Assembly: GCF_002008365.1 (NCBI RefSeq)
Contig: NZ_MRDL01000043.1
Coordinates: forward strand, 1 to 52,630
DNA length: 52,630 bases
Reading direction: 5' to 3'
From: Rhizobium leguminosarum bv. viciae USDA 2370
GTDB lineage: Bacteria > Pseudomonadota > Alphaproteobacteria > Rhizobiales > Rhizobiaceae
Each line of letters opens with the position of its first letter. Positions within the stretch are counted from its first letter, which is position 1. The position numbers were made by a program, and so were the translations under genes. The notes under the pieces are model-generated. The model worked only from the letters and a program-made list of their open reading frames with translations, ran no database searches and was not told the origin of the DNA. Shown piece by piece: positions 25,056 to 34,961 of the stretch.

Positions 25056-26129
25056 ATGGATCCAGTCAGCTACGCGATCAATTTCTATGGCGACGCGCTC
25101 AGATATTTCGACAAGATCAACGAAGCCTCCCTCGAACGGGCGTGGGGCCTGTTTGCTGAAAATAGCAATCTTGTCTCAGCCATCCTGGCGATCTTCCTGA
25201 TCCTCTACTTCCTTTGGGGTGCACTCGGACTGTCGAGCGTATCCCTGCAGGACATGGCGGTTACGGCCTTCAAGATCGCGCTCGCCTGTGCACTGATCAT
25301 GTCCTGGGCCACTTTCTACGACAGTATCGGCCAGTTCGTATTGTCCTCGCCACAGGATCTCGGCTCGGCTATTTCCTCGGCAATGGGCGGGCAGTCGGCT
25401 GGGTCCGATCTTGCCCAGCAAGTCGCCAGCATGGCGCGCAAGGTCTACGACTTCGCCATGCAGCTCTTCAATTCCTATGAATCCGGCTGGCTGCCGAATG
25501 TCACCGGCGCTGTGGTCGTGTTCATTGTGCTGGTGTTCGGGCTGCTGCCGATGCTGCTAATCCTTACCGGCGTCACGCTGTTTGCCAAGATGATCACCGC
25601 CGTCATGCTGGCGATCGGCCCGATCGCCATCCTCTGCTACTTTTTCGGCATCACGCGATTTGTCTTCGACGCATGGGTGAGGGGCGTCGCCTACGGCATG
25701 TTCATGCTGCTCTTCACCTACATCATGGCCGGCCTGTCGTTCGGTTTTCTAATCGGCATGATGGACACGATCAACGGCGACATGGCGACCAAGGAAAACG
25801 CATTGGCGATCGTGCTCGCCATGGTGCTCTACCTGGCGCTGATCTCCTATTTCATTTTTCAGGTGCCGGATTTCGCCAGAACCTTTTCCTACGGCACGGC
25901 AATTTCGGGCGCGCCGGGTGGAGGCGGTGTCGATACCGGTTACAGCGCCGCGCGCAGAACACTTGCATCCAGCAATTCGAGGGCCGGGCAGGCGGGGGCC
26001 GTCGCGCTTGGCATGCTGACTGGTCCGAGAGGCGCCGTGACGGCGGCAGCACTTGCCGGCCGCGGCAGTGTGGCCGGCGTCGGGACGCTCGGCAGGATGC
26101 TCACCAATCGCCGCCGCAACAGCGAGTGA
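25056..26129 (+). CDS. virB6: VirB6/TrbL inner-membrane channel protein
   Basis: 357 residues from the ATG at 25056 (AGGA upstream). At least five hydrophobic segments are visible: NLVSAILAIFLILYFLWGAL, FKIALACALIMSWATF, VVVFIVLVFGLLPMLLILTG, MITAVMLAIGPIAILCYFFG, GMFMLLFTYIMAGLSF and IVLAMVLYLALISYFIF. The segment AIGPIAILCYFF...FDAWVRG is the TrbL/VirB6 signature. The C-terminal 70 residues are glycine/alanine/serine-rich. It forms part of the inner-membrane channel. Confidence 0.92.
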   Translation: MDPVSYAINFYGDALRYFDKINEASLERAWGLFAENSNLVSAILAIFLILYFLWGALGLSSVSLQDMAVTAFKIALACALIMSWATFYDSIGQFVLSSPQDLGSAISSAMGGQSAGSDLAQQVASMARKVYDFAMQLFNSYESGWLPNVTGAVVVFIVLVFGLLPMLLILTGVTLFAKMITAVMLAIGPIAILCYFFGITRFVFDAWVRGVAYGMFMLLFTYIMAGLSFGFLIGMMDTINGDMATKENALAIVLAMVLYLALISYFIFQVPDFARTFSYGTAISGAPGGGGVDTGYSAARRTLASSNSRAGQAGAVALGMLTGPRGAVTAAALAGRGSVAGVGTLGRMLTNRRRNSE

Positions 26130-26157
26130 ACGAGACATCGATATTCGAGGGTAACAC

Positions 26158-26892
26158 TTGGCATTGTTCAGAAGACAGATAACACCTGCGCCGACCGATC
26201 ATGTCCCCGGGCCGCAGGAAATCTATGACCGGCACTTGTCCTGGGGCGAGAAGAACCGCTCGCTTCGGACCTTGATCGGTCTCATCCTGCTTGCCTTCGC
26301 GGTGGCCGGCTGGGCCATCGCCGGGATGCTCTCGTATTCGGTGGCGCAACTCTTCCCGCTTGTCCGCACCGAGGTTGTGCCCCTGATCGTGGACAAGAAC
26401 ACGGGCTACATGGAAACCGTGACGACGCTCGACAAAGATCGGTCGAGCGTCTCGGAGATCCAGGCGGTTCGCGCGTCGTTCGTCGGCAATTACGTCATCC
26501 GCCGCGAGACCTACGATCCCCGCTATCTCTCGGACAACTTCGACATGATCGCGCTGTGGTCGGAACCGAACTCCGAGGCCTTCAAAGAATATGAGGCGTG
26601 GATGAACCCGAGCAACCCGCGAGGGCCGGTGAAGACACTGGGTGCCACCGGCGACATCCATCCGGAGATCCTGTCGGTCAATCCTCTCAATGCCTCGACC
26701 ATGGCGGTCCGATTTGAGACACGGGAACGCCAACGCGGTGGCGACGTCGTCAATCGCTGGTCTGCGACAGTGCGCTACCGGCAGATCAATCTTCCCGCCA
26801 GCAACCGAGTTCGTCTGTACAATCCGCTCGGCTTTGTCGTCACCGAATATGCAAGGGTTCCGGAAACCATGCCGTCGGGGCCCGCCCAATGA
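26158..26892 (+). CDS. virB8: VirB8/TrbF inner-membrane assembly protein
   Basis: 244 residues from a TTG start with GAGGG eight bases upstream; no ATG is available at the N-terminus. The short cytosolic part contains EIYDRHLSWGEKNRS; one transmembrane helix (TLIGLILLAFAVAGWAIAGM) leads to a periplasmic domain with the VirB8 pattern (LVRTEVVPLIVDKNTGYMET, RASFVGNYVIRRETYDPR). VirB8 nucleates channel assembly. Its stop overlaps the virB9 start (ATGATGA). Confidence 0.93.
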   Translation: MALFRRQITPAPTDHVPGPQEIYDRHLSWGEKNRSLRTLIGLILLAFAVAGWAIAGMLSYSVAQLFPLVRTEVVPLIVDKNTGYMETVTTLDKDRSSVSEIQAVRASFVGNYVIRRETYDPRYLSDNFDMIALWSEPNSEAFKEYEAWMNPSNPRGPVKTLGATGDIHPEILSVNPLNASTMAVRFETRERQRGGDVVNRWSATVRYRQINLPASNRVRLYNPLGFVVTEYARVPETMPSGPAQ

Positions 26893-27719
26893 TGAAACGG
26901 ATGGCGGCGCTTTCATTCTTACTGCTGCTGGGAACCACGGTCGGGCATGCCGAACTGGTTGCACGTCCGGGAAGGCTCGATCCTCGAGTGCGCTCGCTAC
27001 CCTATTCGGCTGAACAGGTTTTCCTGGTGACCGGCACCTACGGTATGGTGACGACGATCCTCTTCGGCACGGACGAAGAGATCACCCAGGTCGTTGCCGG
27101 CGACACCGTCTCCTGGCAGATTCTGACCTCGGCCGACCGGCGTTCCCTGACCTTGAAGCCAATGGAAAAGGACGCTTCGACCAATCTCTCCGTCGTGACC
27201 ACCAGGCGGACCTACTCCTTCGATCTGCGGGTCAATGACAGCAAGGCGATCCAGAACCAAACCTTTAAGTTGCAGTTCACCTATCCCGAAGATGCCGGTC
27301 TGAAGGGGACGGCTGAACTCTGGAAGCAGGCGCAGGATGCTGCCGGCAATTCGAACCTCAAGAACATCCGCCGCGACAAGGTCAACTACGACTATGGCTT
27401 CAAGGGAAGCGATGCGGCAAAGCCGCTCTGGGTATTTGACGATGGCCTGAAGACCTTCATGAAATTCACCGGCGACATTCCGGCGATCTTCATCGTCGAC
27501 CGGAAACGCCGCGAGAGCCTCGTGAACTACCGCCGCGAGGCCGACTATATCGTCATCGACAGCGTCTCGCGGCAGTGGTCGCTGCGCTATGGCACCGAGG
27601 ACGAGACCTGCTTGTTCAATTTGCGGACTGTTCCCGCTGATCTACCGGCGCCGATCGAAGGTGCGGTGGCGCCGAGGCGGATTGGTGCCGGCAGTACCTT
27701 GCAACAAGCTCAACATTAG
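26889..27719 (+). CDS. virB9: VirB9/TrbG outer-membrane core protein
   Basis: 276 residues. A signal peptide (MAALSFLLLLGTTVGHAE) is followed by the VirB9 N-terminal domain with RLDPRVRSLPYSAEQVFLV and LKPMEKDASTNLSVVTTRR, then the C-terminal domain with KPLWVFDDGLKTFMKF and NYRREADYIVIDSV. Both lobes are complete. It builds the outer-membrane core complex with VirB10 and the lipoprotein. It overlaps virB8 by four bases. Confidence 0.94.
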   Translation: MMKRMAALSFLLLLGTTVGHAELVARPGRLDPRVRSLPYSAEQVFLVTGTYGMVTTILFGTDEEITQVVAGDTVSWQILTSADRRSLTLKPMEKDASTNLSVVTTRRTYSFDLRVNDSKAIQNQTFKLQFTYPEDAGLKGTAELWKQAQDAAGNSNLKNIRRDKVNYDYGFKGSDAAKPLWVFDDGLKTFMKFTGDIPAIFIVDRKRRESLVNYRREADYIVIDSVSRQWSLRYGTEDETCLFNLRTVPADLPAPIEGAVAPRRIGAGSTLQQAQH

Positions 27720-27730
27720 GAAAGCGCGCC

Positions 27731-29068
27731 ATGTCGGATCCAAACTATCATTCGCTCGACACTGACAGCGCAATTGGTGGGCCGGTCCGGCGGAGCGGCG
27801 TCGGTCTCATGCGGCCGATCGCGGTCATAGCGGCCATCGCCGGCGTGGGCGTCGTCCTTTATTTTCTGCTTGCCGGCGGCGAGCAGCAGCCGGCGATCGA
27901 CACGACGCCGCGCGAGGAGTTTCGTCCGGTCCAGACACCGAGGAACGAAGGGTTCAGAACGCCGGCCCCGCCTCCTTTGCCGACGGTCGTCGTTCCGGAA
28001 GCGCCGCCGCCACCTCCTCCGCCGCCGCCAGCGCCCGTCGTTCCGGCGGCTGCTCGCGTTTTGCCGCCGGCCGAGGTCGACTGCACCAGAGGCAAGAACC
28101 CGGACAATCCCCGCTGCATCGAGCTCGCGCGGCAAGCCAAGCTGCTGGAGCGTGTTCGCTCCTCCGCCATCGTCTTCGACCAATCGGACCAGAGAAACGG
28201 CGCGCCACGGGCCTCGACCGACGTCACGGGTGCGGGACTGTTCGGCGCCAGCGATCCGGCCGGGGCGCAAACGGCAGCAGCGTCAAACGGCGGCGGCGCG
28301 GTCGACAGTGATCGTGCTTTCCTGAAGGCGATGGGCGGGCAGGGTGTGGACGTTTCGGTGGCAGCCGAGAACCGCCGCACGGACGCCTGGATCCCGCAGG
28401 GCACGATGATCCGCGGCACGCTGGAGACGGCGATCAACTCAGACCTCGCCGGCATGGTGAAGGGGATTGTACGGGAAGACGTCTATTCGTTCGACGGCCG
28501 GCGCATCCTCATACCGGCAGGCTCGTCCCTAATCGGCGATTATAAATCCGGCGTCGAGCGGGGGCAGGAGCGGATCCTGATTGTCTGGACACGGATGATC
28601 CGCGGAGACGGCGTTTCGGTGCAGCTCGGCTCCTATGGCACCGATCGGCTTGGGCGCTCGGGCATGACGGGTGTCGTCGACCGAAAGTACTGGGAACGGT
28701 TCGGACCACCAGCGATGATGACCCTGATCGGTGGCGCCACCCAATACATCGCCCAGCTTGGTCAGAAGCAGGATCGCAATATCACCATTATCAACGACAA
28801 TGGCAGCGTCACCAGCATCCCGCAGGACGGTGGCGAAACGTCGCAGGACCGTGCCCGCGAAATTGCCGCCGAGACGATTGCCTCCGGCATCCAGCAGCTG
28901 GCGTCAGAAGCGTTCCAGGACAGCCGCAATATCCGGCCGACGATTCATATCCCGCAAGGCTCCGACATCAATGTCTTCGTAACACGCGACCTCGACTTCG
29001 CCGGGCTTTATCCGGATCCGGTCCGCGAAGAGTTTGAGAGACTGCGCAGAAGGAAGCTTGGCAAATGA
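27731..29068 (+). CDS. virB10: VirB10/TrbI core protein
   Basis: 445 residues. One transmembrane helix (IAVIAAIAGVGVVLYFLLAG) near residue 30 is followed by a proline-rich periplasmic stalk with a run of nine prolines around residue 95. The TrbI/VirB10 domain covers about 200-430, with IPQGTMIRGTLETAINSDL, IVREDVYSFDGRRILIPAG and the antenna/C-terminal HIPQGSDINVFVTRDLDF. It spans both membranes. It overlaps virB11 by four bases. Confidence 0.95.
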   Translation: MSDPNYHSLDTDSAIGGPVRRSGVGLMRPIAVIAAIAGVGVVLYFLLAGGEQQPAIDTTPREEFRPVQTPRNEGFRTPAPPPLPTVVVPEAPPPPPPPPPAPVVPAAARVLPPAEVDCTRGKNPDNPRCIELARQAKLLERVRSSAIVFDQSDQRNGAPRASTDVTGAGLFGASDPAGAQTAAASNGGGAVDSDRAFLKAMGGQGVDVSVAAENRRTDAWIPQGTMIRGTLETAINSDLAGMVKGIVREDVYSFDGRRILIPAGSSLIGDYKSGVERGQERILIVWTRMIRGDGVSVQLGSYGTDRLGRSGMTGVVDRKYWERFGPPAMMTLIGGATQYIAQLGQKQDRNITIINDNGSVTSIPQDGGETSQDRAREIAAETIASGIQQLASEAFQDSRNIRPTIHIPQGSDINVFVTRDLDFAGLYPDPVREEFERLRRRKLGK

Positions 29069-30114
29069 ATGCACGTCCAGCAATTTCTGCTGAGCAGCAC
29101 TTTCTATCTGAGGCGATCGAGCCGATCCGGCCGTTCCTCGACGATCCCGGCGTGGTCGAGATCTCCTGCCAGCGCAGCAATGAGATCTGGCTCGAGCGTA
29201 TCGGCCAACTCAGCATGGTGAGGCAGCAAGTCGACGGCCTCGACCAGGAATCAATCCGCCATATGGCCTCGCGCGCCGCCTCGTTCACCAGGCAAACCGT
29301 CAATGCCCAACATCCGCTCCTGTCGGCGACGCTCGTCAATGGCGAGCGCGTGCAGTTCGTGCTGAACCCGACCTCGGCAACCGGCCATGCCTTCTCCATC
29401 CGCAAGCAGTTCATCCGCCGTTTCGATTTGACCGACTATGAGAAGGCTGGCGCTTTCCGCTTCACCAAGGTGACGGGGGACGACTATATTGACGACGTCG
29501 ATGTCGAGCTGTCGCGGCTGCTGCGGGCCGGCAAGGTTCGAGCCTTCCTGGAGCTCGCGGCGATCAATCACCGCAGCATGCTAATTTCGGGCGGCACCTC
29601 CACCGGCAAGACGACCTTTCTGAATACGATGCTCACCGCCATTCCGAACCATGAGCGGTTCATCCTCATGCAGGACACAGCCGAACTGGAGCCGAGCCAA
29701 GAAAATGTCGTGTCGCTGCTGGTCTCGAAGGGCGGCCAGGGCGAGGCGAGGGTGACGATGGGTGATCTGCTCGCCACGGCGCTCCGTCTCAGACCGGATC
29801 GGATCTTCATGGGCGAGCTGCGCGGCGACGAGGCCTTCGACTTCCTCAATGCGATCAATACCGGGCATCCCGGTTCAATGTCGACGATCCATGCAAACTC
29901 GCCGCACCACGCCTTCAACCGACTGTCGACGCTGGTACTCAACAGCAATGTGCGCATGGAGCGCGACGACATCATTCGATACATCCGCTCGATCATCCCG
30001 ATCGTGGTCCAGTTGAAGAAGAGCGATGCCGCCGGCGGTCGGGGCGTCAGCGAGATCTACTTTGCCGATGAGGTGGACGAAAATGGCAAGCGTATCCACG
30101 CACACAGAGACTGA
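29065..30114 (+). CDS. virB11: VirB11/TrbB ATPase
   Basis: 349 residues. Walker A GGTSTGKTT is at 176-184, the Asp box LMQDTAELE follows, Walker B lies in RIFMGELRGDEAFDFLNAI and the His box in STIHANSPHHAFNRL. All are intact and the length is usual. It is a hexameric ATPase of the secretion channel base that switches between pilus assembly and DNA transfer. Its end overlaps the coupling-protein gene by 32 bases. Confidence 0.95.
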   Translation: MNARPAISAEQHFLSEAIEPIRPFLDDPGVVEISCQRSNEIWLERIGQLSMVRQQVDGLDQESIRHMASRAASFTRQTVNAQHPLLSATLVNGERVQFVLNPTSATGHAFSIRKQFIRRFDLTDYEKAGAFRFTKVTGDDYIDDVDVELSRLLRAGKVRAFLELAAINHRSMLISGGTSTGKTTFLNTMLTAIPNHERFILMQDTAELEPSQENVVSLLVSKGGQGEARVTMGDLLATALRLRPDRIFMGELRGDEAFDFLNAINTGHPGSMSTIHANSPHHAFNRLSTLVLNSNVRMERDDIIRYIRSIIPIVVQLKKSDAAGGRGVSEIYFADEVDENGKRIHAHRD

Positions 30115-32806
30115 CCGACCGAAATGGACGGGCCTGCAGCGGGCATCGTTGTTCACATTGCCGATCGCACTGTTCGGAATCGTTCTCCTGTGGCTCGCCT
30201 TCTTCACGCTGATCTATGACGCCTACATCACCTCGTTCGGATCTTCGTCCTACTTCGATTATGTGGGACAGGCGCGCCTGATCGACGCCGTCCACTATAC
30301 TTGGTCTATCGTCCGTGTCCGCAACACGGTCGGACTTTCGCTGCTGGCCTTCGTGCTTGCCTTGCCGTTCCTGTTTTTTCTGCTCTGCCTCTGGATGCTG
30401 AAAGGCGGCAGGGCGCTGTCGCGCAAGATCCTCTACCTCCTGCATGTCCGGTCGATGTTTAGTCTGATTGCCCATACGGCTCTCATCTTCGCCGCCGCCT
30501 ATGCCGGCGTCATCGTCTATGGCGTAGCCTTTTATCTCGTTGCCACAAAGGCGGGTGAGCATGCCGAGATTGCCAGCTACTATGGCAATCATCTGGCCGC
30601 GATGTATCAGGCGCCGTTCGGCGCAATTGATGCAGCCGGCGGCTATCAGAAGCCATCCCGGCAGACGGTGCTTGCCGCACTCGCGGGTCTCGCTGCCGCC
30701 GGTACCATCGTCGGATTTCCGATCGGCGCGGCAATCCAGAAGCGTCAGCGGATGATCATGGGTAAAGCGCGGCTGGCGACCTTGAAGGACGCCGCTGATT
30801 TTCGGCTGCGCGACAAGCACGGCATCGTCCTTGGGCTGAAGCAAGGCCTGCTTCTGCGCAACGACGGCGACCAGCATGTCATGGTGATCGGTTCGCCGGG
30901 GCAGGGCAAATCGCGCGGCTTCGTCATCCCGACGATGATGAGCTTTCAGGGATCGCAGGCCGTCCTCGACATGAGCGGCGAGCTGTTCGAGGAGACTTCG
31001 GGCTACCTGAAAGACAGGGGATACGAGGTTTTCCTGCTGGCGCCCGGCTCGAAATTCACCGACGGCTACAATCCCCTCGACCTGATCAGTGACGAGCCGA
31101 ACCAGCGGATCACCGACCTGCAGAAGTTGACGCAGATGCTGTTGCCGGAGCGGCTGCGATCGGATTCCTCCGACTTCTGGGAGGAAAGCGCCAGGATCCT
31201 GTTGACGGCGATGCTCGCGTTTGTGCTCGAATGCCCGGATACGCGCAAGTCACTCAGCGAGCTCTATCGCATCCTCAACTCGATGTCGGACGAGCGCAAG
31301 GCGATCATCCAGTTATTGGAAAACTACGAGCCGGTTCTCTCCGACCAGACCCGTATGCAGCTGACCAAATTCGCCGGCCGCCATGAAAAGCTCGGGGAGG
31401 GGATTGCGGCTGAGATCGTCGCCAAACTCAACTTTCTGCAGAACCCATTGGTGGAAGCGCTGACCTCGATCACCACCATTCCGATCGGCACCATCAGAAA
31501 GCGTAAGCTCGCAATCTATATCCAGGCGGACTGGAACGCCATGCAGATTTATGAGCGGCTGATCTCGATATTCATCCAGCAGATGGCCGACAAGCTCGTG
31601 CAGATGGGACCGTTGCGCAACGGTGAGCATGAAGTGCTGATGATGCTCGACGAGTTCGGCAATGGCGGTCGGATCGATACGGTGCTGACGCTCGCTCCGC
31701 TTATTCGCAAGAATGGCGTCCGTTTCGTGTTCATCCTCCAGGACGGCGCCCAGCTCGAACGGTTGTATCAGCGCTCGGGCCAGAAGATCCTGATGGGCGC
31801 GTCGACGATCAAGCTGTTCATGAATTTTCAGAACCAGGAAGATGCGACGGCAGTCTCGATGGCTGCCGGCAAGACGACGGAGTGGGTCGAGCAATCGTCC
31901 TATTCGCATCGTCACGGCCGAAGGCAGCGGTCGATCTCGAAGGTGCCTGTCTCTGTCGATCTCCTTCCCGTCAATACGCTGATGATGATGAAGCCGGAAG
32001 AGGCGATCCTGCAGGTCACCGGCATGCCGCTGATGCGCATTATGAAGCTAGATTCCGGCGGTGAGCGGATGTTCTCGAAAGTGCGAAAGTTCAAGCCGGT
32101 GAAAAGGCCATGCATTCAGCCAGTTGAATGGACGATCGACGACGGCAAGTCCGCTCCGGCGGCCCCGGCCTCGTCAGGCGCTGACATTGATGTCGTGCGC
32201 TTCGTCGTCAAGGATGGTGTCCGCCAGGTCTACATTTCCTCTCTCGACGAGCTGCGTCATCGCCTGGATCTCGACGAGACGCGCGAGGCCGGTGCGACGG
32301 AGGAGGAGGTACGGGCAGAAAAGCAGAAGCAGCCGGGAGGCCAGCGAAAGGGAGATCCGGCGAACGGAAAACGAAAGCGCGGCATGCCGAAAACTTCTGG
32401 TGCCGCTCGCGAGAGTGACATCGATCTCGATATCGACGAGGAGAAGCTCAGCCGCAATGTCTATTCGGGCTCACCGGCACATCGGAGCGCTCGAGCCAAA
32501 CAGGCCAATGGTCCATCGAAGCAAATCAGTCCTCGGCCGGTGGCGCCTGTTCTTCAGCGGCAGGAGGTCAGAGACGTATTCGGGGTCGATCTTACCGCGT
32601 TGAACGAGGTGATCTTCCAGCAGGCCGAAGAGAATGCACTTGAGCCGGTCGAGCTCAACGCGGATGTCGAGCTCTTGATAGAGAGCCTGTCGGATCGGCT
32701 CACGGAGGACAGCTCGAGAGCCTACCTGCGCCAGTTCGCTAGCTTGGTGCGGGATCCGCTGGGCGAGGATCGGGAGCAATCTGGGACCGAGGCGCATGCT
32801 GAGTAG
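30083..32806 (+). CDS. virD4: VirD4/TraG coupling protein
   Basis: 907 residues from the ATG at 30083 with GAGGTGG upstream. N-terminal transmembrane helices (LPIALFGIVLLWLAFFTLIY, LLAFVLALPFLFFLLCLWML, SLIAHTALIFAAAYAGVIVYG, LAALAGLAAAGTIVGFPIG) anchor the ring. Walker A is GSPGQGKS (270-277) and Walker B LMMLDEFGN. The region beyond about 680 is an unusual long, charged, low-complexity tail ending in a helical domain, longer than Agrobacterium VirD4 (about 650 residues); it may dock the relaxase. It brings the relaxosome to the channel and closes the virB operon. Confidence 0.94.
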   Translation: MASVSTHTETDRPKWTGLQRASLFTLPIALFGIVLLWLAFFTLIYDAYITSFGSSSYFDYVGQARLIDAVHYTWSIVRVRNTVGLSLLAFVLALPFLFFLLCLWMLKGGRALSRKILYLLHVRSMFSLIAHTALIFAAAYAGVIVYGVAFYLVATKAGEHAEIASYYGNHLAAMYQAPFGAIDAAGGYQKPSRQTVLAALAGLAAAGTIVGFPIGAAIQKRQRMIMGKARLATLKDAADFRLRDKHGIVLGLKQGLLLRNDGDQHVMVIGSPGQGKSRGFVIPTMMSFQGSQAVLDMSGELFEETSGYLKDRGYEVFLLAPGSKFTDGYNPLDLISDEPNQRITDLQKLTQMLLPERLRSDSSDFWEESARILLTAMLAFVLECPDTRKSLSELYRILNSMSDERKAIIQLLENYEPVLSDQTRMQLTKFAGRHEKLGEGIAAEIVAKLNFLQNPLVEALTSITTIPIGTIRKRKLAIYIQADWNAMQIYERLISIFIQQMADKLVQMGPLRNGEHEVLMMLDEFGNGGRIDTVLTLAPLIRKNGVRFVFILQDGAQLERLYQRSGQKILMGASTIKLFMNFQNQEDATAVSMAAGKTTEWVEQSSYSHRHGRRQRSISKVPVSVDLLPVNTLMMMKPEEAILQVTGMPLMRIMKLDSGGERMFSKVRKFKPVKRPCIQPVEWTIDDGKSAPAAPASSGADIDVVRFVVKDGVRQVYISSLDELRHRLDLDETREAGATEEEVRAEKQKQPGGQRKGDPANGKRKRGMPKTSGAARESDIDLDIDEEKLSRNVYSGSPAHRSARAKQANGPSKQISPRPVAPVLQRQEVRDVFGVDLTALNEVIFQQAEENALEPVELNADVELLIESLSDRLTEDSSRAYLRQFASLVRDPLGEDREQSGTEAHAE

Positions 32807-33240
32807 ATGCGACGTACCCCGCAACGACGCAACACTGCGTCCCCATCTGCCAGGGAGAACGACACATAGGTGAGATCCGACATTTCTTACACCGCAATAT
32901 TTCAGAAAGTGGTCATCTCGAACGAATTGTTGCTGCCGCCAAGGCTGACGCCGGCTTTTGGCTGATGGTGAAGGAGCGCGAGATGGAAAGGCAAGCGAAC
33001 CGAGCCGAGGTTGGCCCAGAGGGCGATGGTGAGGATGCGATCGACAAGTCGGCCGGTGAGGCTGACGCCCACGATCACAGAACTGGCCGACGACCTCGTC
33101 TCGCGCATGTTCGGAACTTGCCCACCCGAGGTACTGGTGATCATCCAATAGGCGCTCCTCGATGCCGCGAGAGTCGAGCTGAGCGCTGTCCGGTGAAGGC
33201 CAATCAAACGCTGCGGAAAATTGGCGACCACAATTGATCT
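32807..33240. other. Intergenic after the coupling-protein gene
   Basis: Open frames on both strands (for example 32965-33237 + and 32902-33231 -) have no ribosome site and no recognisable family. The base usage looks coding-like in places, so this could be the remnant of a lost gene; I do not support a call. Confidence 0.4.
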
Positions 33241-34626
33241 TCAGGTCAGGATGTCGTCATCGGATGTTGGCGGGGTATTTCTGGCCTGACGAACTTGATC
33301 GATCACCCAGTCTTGTAGCCGCTTGGCGGTGTCTGCGGCCTTCGCCTCCGCGAGGTCCTTGGGAAAAATGCCAAAGATCGGCCCGAGATGCTTCATGCGA
33401 GGCAGCGTCCTTTCCTTCGCCTCTCGGTATTCGTCGGTCTCCATCCCAAATGCTTCGACGATGAGGTTCACGGGCGGGGATCGTCGATACGACGCCTCCA
33501 ATATGAAGTCCGGCCTGCACACACCAATGGGAGTGTCCAATGCGAATAGCGGCTTGATGATCTTGATGCGAAGATCCGGCGCGGCGTCGAAGAGAGCTTG
33601 CTGTAGCCAGAACAGCAGATGCGAAACGTCTCTTTCGAATCCCGATTCGACCGGAAAGAGCGTGTCGCCATTATAAACAGGCTGCGCATAGGCCTGGATC
33701 GCCCGCACAGGGCCTTCGTCATCCTCCTGAAAATCGACGTTCAGCAAAGTCAGGAACGGACCCCTCAGCGCGGGATCGCCCCGCAATGGCTGGCGGACCT
33801 TGCCGAGCACATCGATCTTGCGTGAGGACGATGCCGGCATGATCGTCTGCGCCGAAACGCTTTTCGAAAACACCAACATAAAGCCGGTTCGTCGAAGGTT
33901 CTCCGGCCAGTCCGGACGAGAGGTCCAGAGCAACCGCTGCCAACGGCTGGCCGGGTCCCAGTAATCCGCACCCCATGTCGACATCAGTGCGTTCAGTGTC
34001 CAGGTCCGCAGCACCCTGAGCTCCCTCGCGGCGGAACGCATCCTCGAGAGCTGACCTCCCAGCGCAAATTCGGGATGGTCCTGCAGTGGGGGTATGACGT
34101 TTGTACCCGCCCTGTCCAGCATCCGCCACAGGATGCCGCCAAGTCTGGAAGGACGGTCGTTTCGTTCCCTCGATCGGGTGGGATCATCGTCCGAGAGATC
34201 AGCAAGACGGTTGGGGATGGCCGGAAGGGCGTCGATATAGCTGCGCTTGGGTTTTGGCAGCGGGCGGATCTGATAGCGACGATCGAACAGCGCGGGAGCA
34301 GCGTCCTTGTCTACATGGAACGGGCACGTTTGCGCATGGTTTGGACGCTCTTCATGCCGGTGCGGGTCCGCCTCCTTCGGGGTCAGTCGTCGCAGCGTAA
34401 ATGTACGCTCCTGTTGGATCGGTGCGAGCAAAGGCTGCAAGCCAGCGGCGAGGCAATCGCATTCAATCCAGCCGTCCATCACTTTGGAGCGTTTGATGAC
34501 CGAAAGCGCAATAGCCTCATCTTCCTTGGATGCAGCGTTGCCATACCAGGCACGCAACGCGGTTGCCTCTCGGTCGGACAGGTCGGCAAGTGGATGCGCT
34601 GGACTGTTGCGAACGACGATCCGCAT
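33241..34626 (-). CDS. Zinc-motif plus PD-(D/E)XK-like nuclease protein
   Basis: 461 residues. The N-terminal region has Cys56 and Cys58 (ECDC) and a second metal-like cluster, HRHEERPNHAQTCPFH (His89-His104), as in DUF1173-type plasmid proteins. The C-terminal region has CRPDFIL (Asp373) and then LIVEAFGMETDEYREAKER (Glu391), the pattern of PD-(D/E)XK nuclease-fold domains of the DUF559 kind (PDF...VEvdG). The usual lysine is not seen. I infer a metal-binding, possibly DNA-cutting protein; the function is unknown. It follows the membrane-protein gene by 9 bases, so the two form an operon behind the operator-like site at 34962. Confidence 0.65.
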   Translation of the reverse strand: MRIVVRNSPAHPLADLSDREATALRAWYGNAASKEDEAIALSVIKRSKVMDGWIECDCLAAGLQPLLAPIQQERTFTLRRLTPKEADPHRHEERPNHAQTCPFHVDKDAAPALFDRRYQIRPLPKPKRSYIDALPAIPNRLADLSDDDPTRSRERNDRPSRLGGILWRMLDRAGTNVIPPLQDHPEFALGGQLSRMRSAARELRVLRTWTLNALMSTWGADYWDPASRWQRLLWTSRPDWPENLRRTGFMLVFSKSVSAQTIMPASSSRKIDVLGKVRQPLRGDPALRGPFLTLLNVDFQEDDEGPVRAIQAYAQPVYNGDTLFPVESGFERDVSHLLFWLQQALFDAAPDLRIKIIKPLFALDTPIGVCRPDFILEASYRRSPPVNLIVEAFGMETDEYREAKERTLPRMKHLGPIFGIFPKDLAEAKAADTAKRLQDWVIDQVRQARNTPPTSDDDILT

Positions 34627-34635
34627 GCGAGACCT

Positions 34636-34929
34636 TCAATAACCGAGGAGCCAGAGCCGATAGCCGAGGTATCCCACACCGGCGGCGGCGCTTGCGGCGA
34701 TGATCGTCTCTCCCCAAGCTCGGATGTTCCAAGCCCTGCCTTTGTCGATGCGCGAACCTTCGAGCACAGCCGAAAGGAAGGCATAGATCGGGATCATCAT
34801 CGCGAAACCCAGCGTGAGGCTGTCTCGGATTACGATGCAGGCGAGGAGGAAAACAAATCCGAGAACCAGGGTCGCCACACAGAGCCGCCGCAAGTCAAAT
34901 CGGTAGCCATGCTTTTTAAGCGACGTCAT
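34636..34929 (-). CDS. Small membrane protein
   Basis: 97 residues with a very good ribosome site (GAAGGAGACTCTCG) before the ATG at 34929. Three hydrophobic segments: LCVATLVLGFVFLLACIVI, LGFAMMIPIYAFLSAVL and TIIAASAAAGVGYLGYRLWL. I do not recognise the family. It is the first gene of the two-gene operon with the zinc/nuclease-like protein; the shared palindrome lies 33 bases upstream. Such small proteins in conjugation blocks sometimes act in entry exclusion; here that is only a suggestion. Confidence 0.72.
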   Translation of the reverse strand: MTSLKKHGYRFDLRRLCVATLVLGFVFLLACIVIRDSLTLGFAMMIPIYAFLSAVLEGSRIDKGRAWNIRAWGETIIAASAAAGVGYLGYRLWLLGY

Positions 34930-34961
34930 CGAGAGTCTCCTTCGAACTCAATTTCGAAAAA

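Noticed and set aside
32902..33231. Open frames on both strands after the coupling-protein gene
   Set aside because: No ribosome binding site and no family resemblance; could be a remnant, but nothing supports a call.
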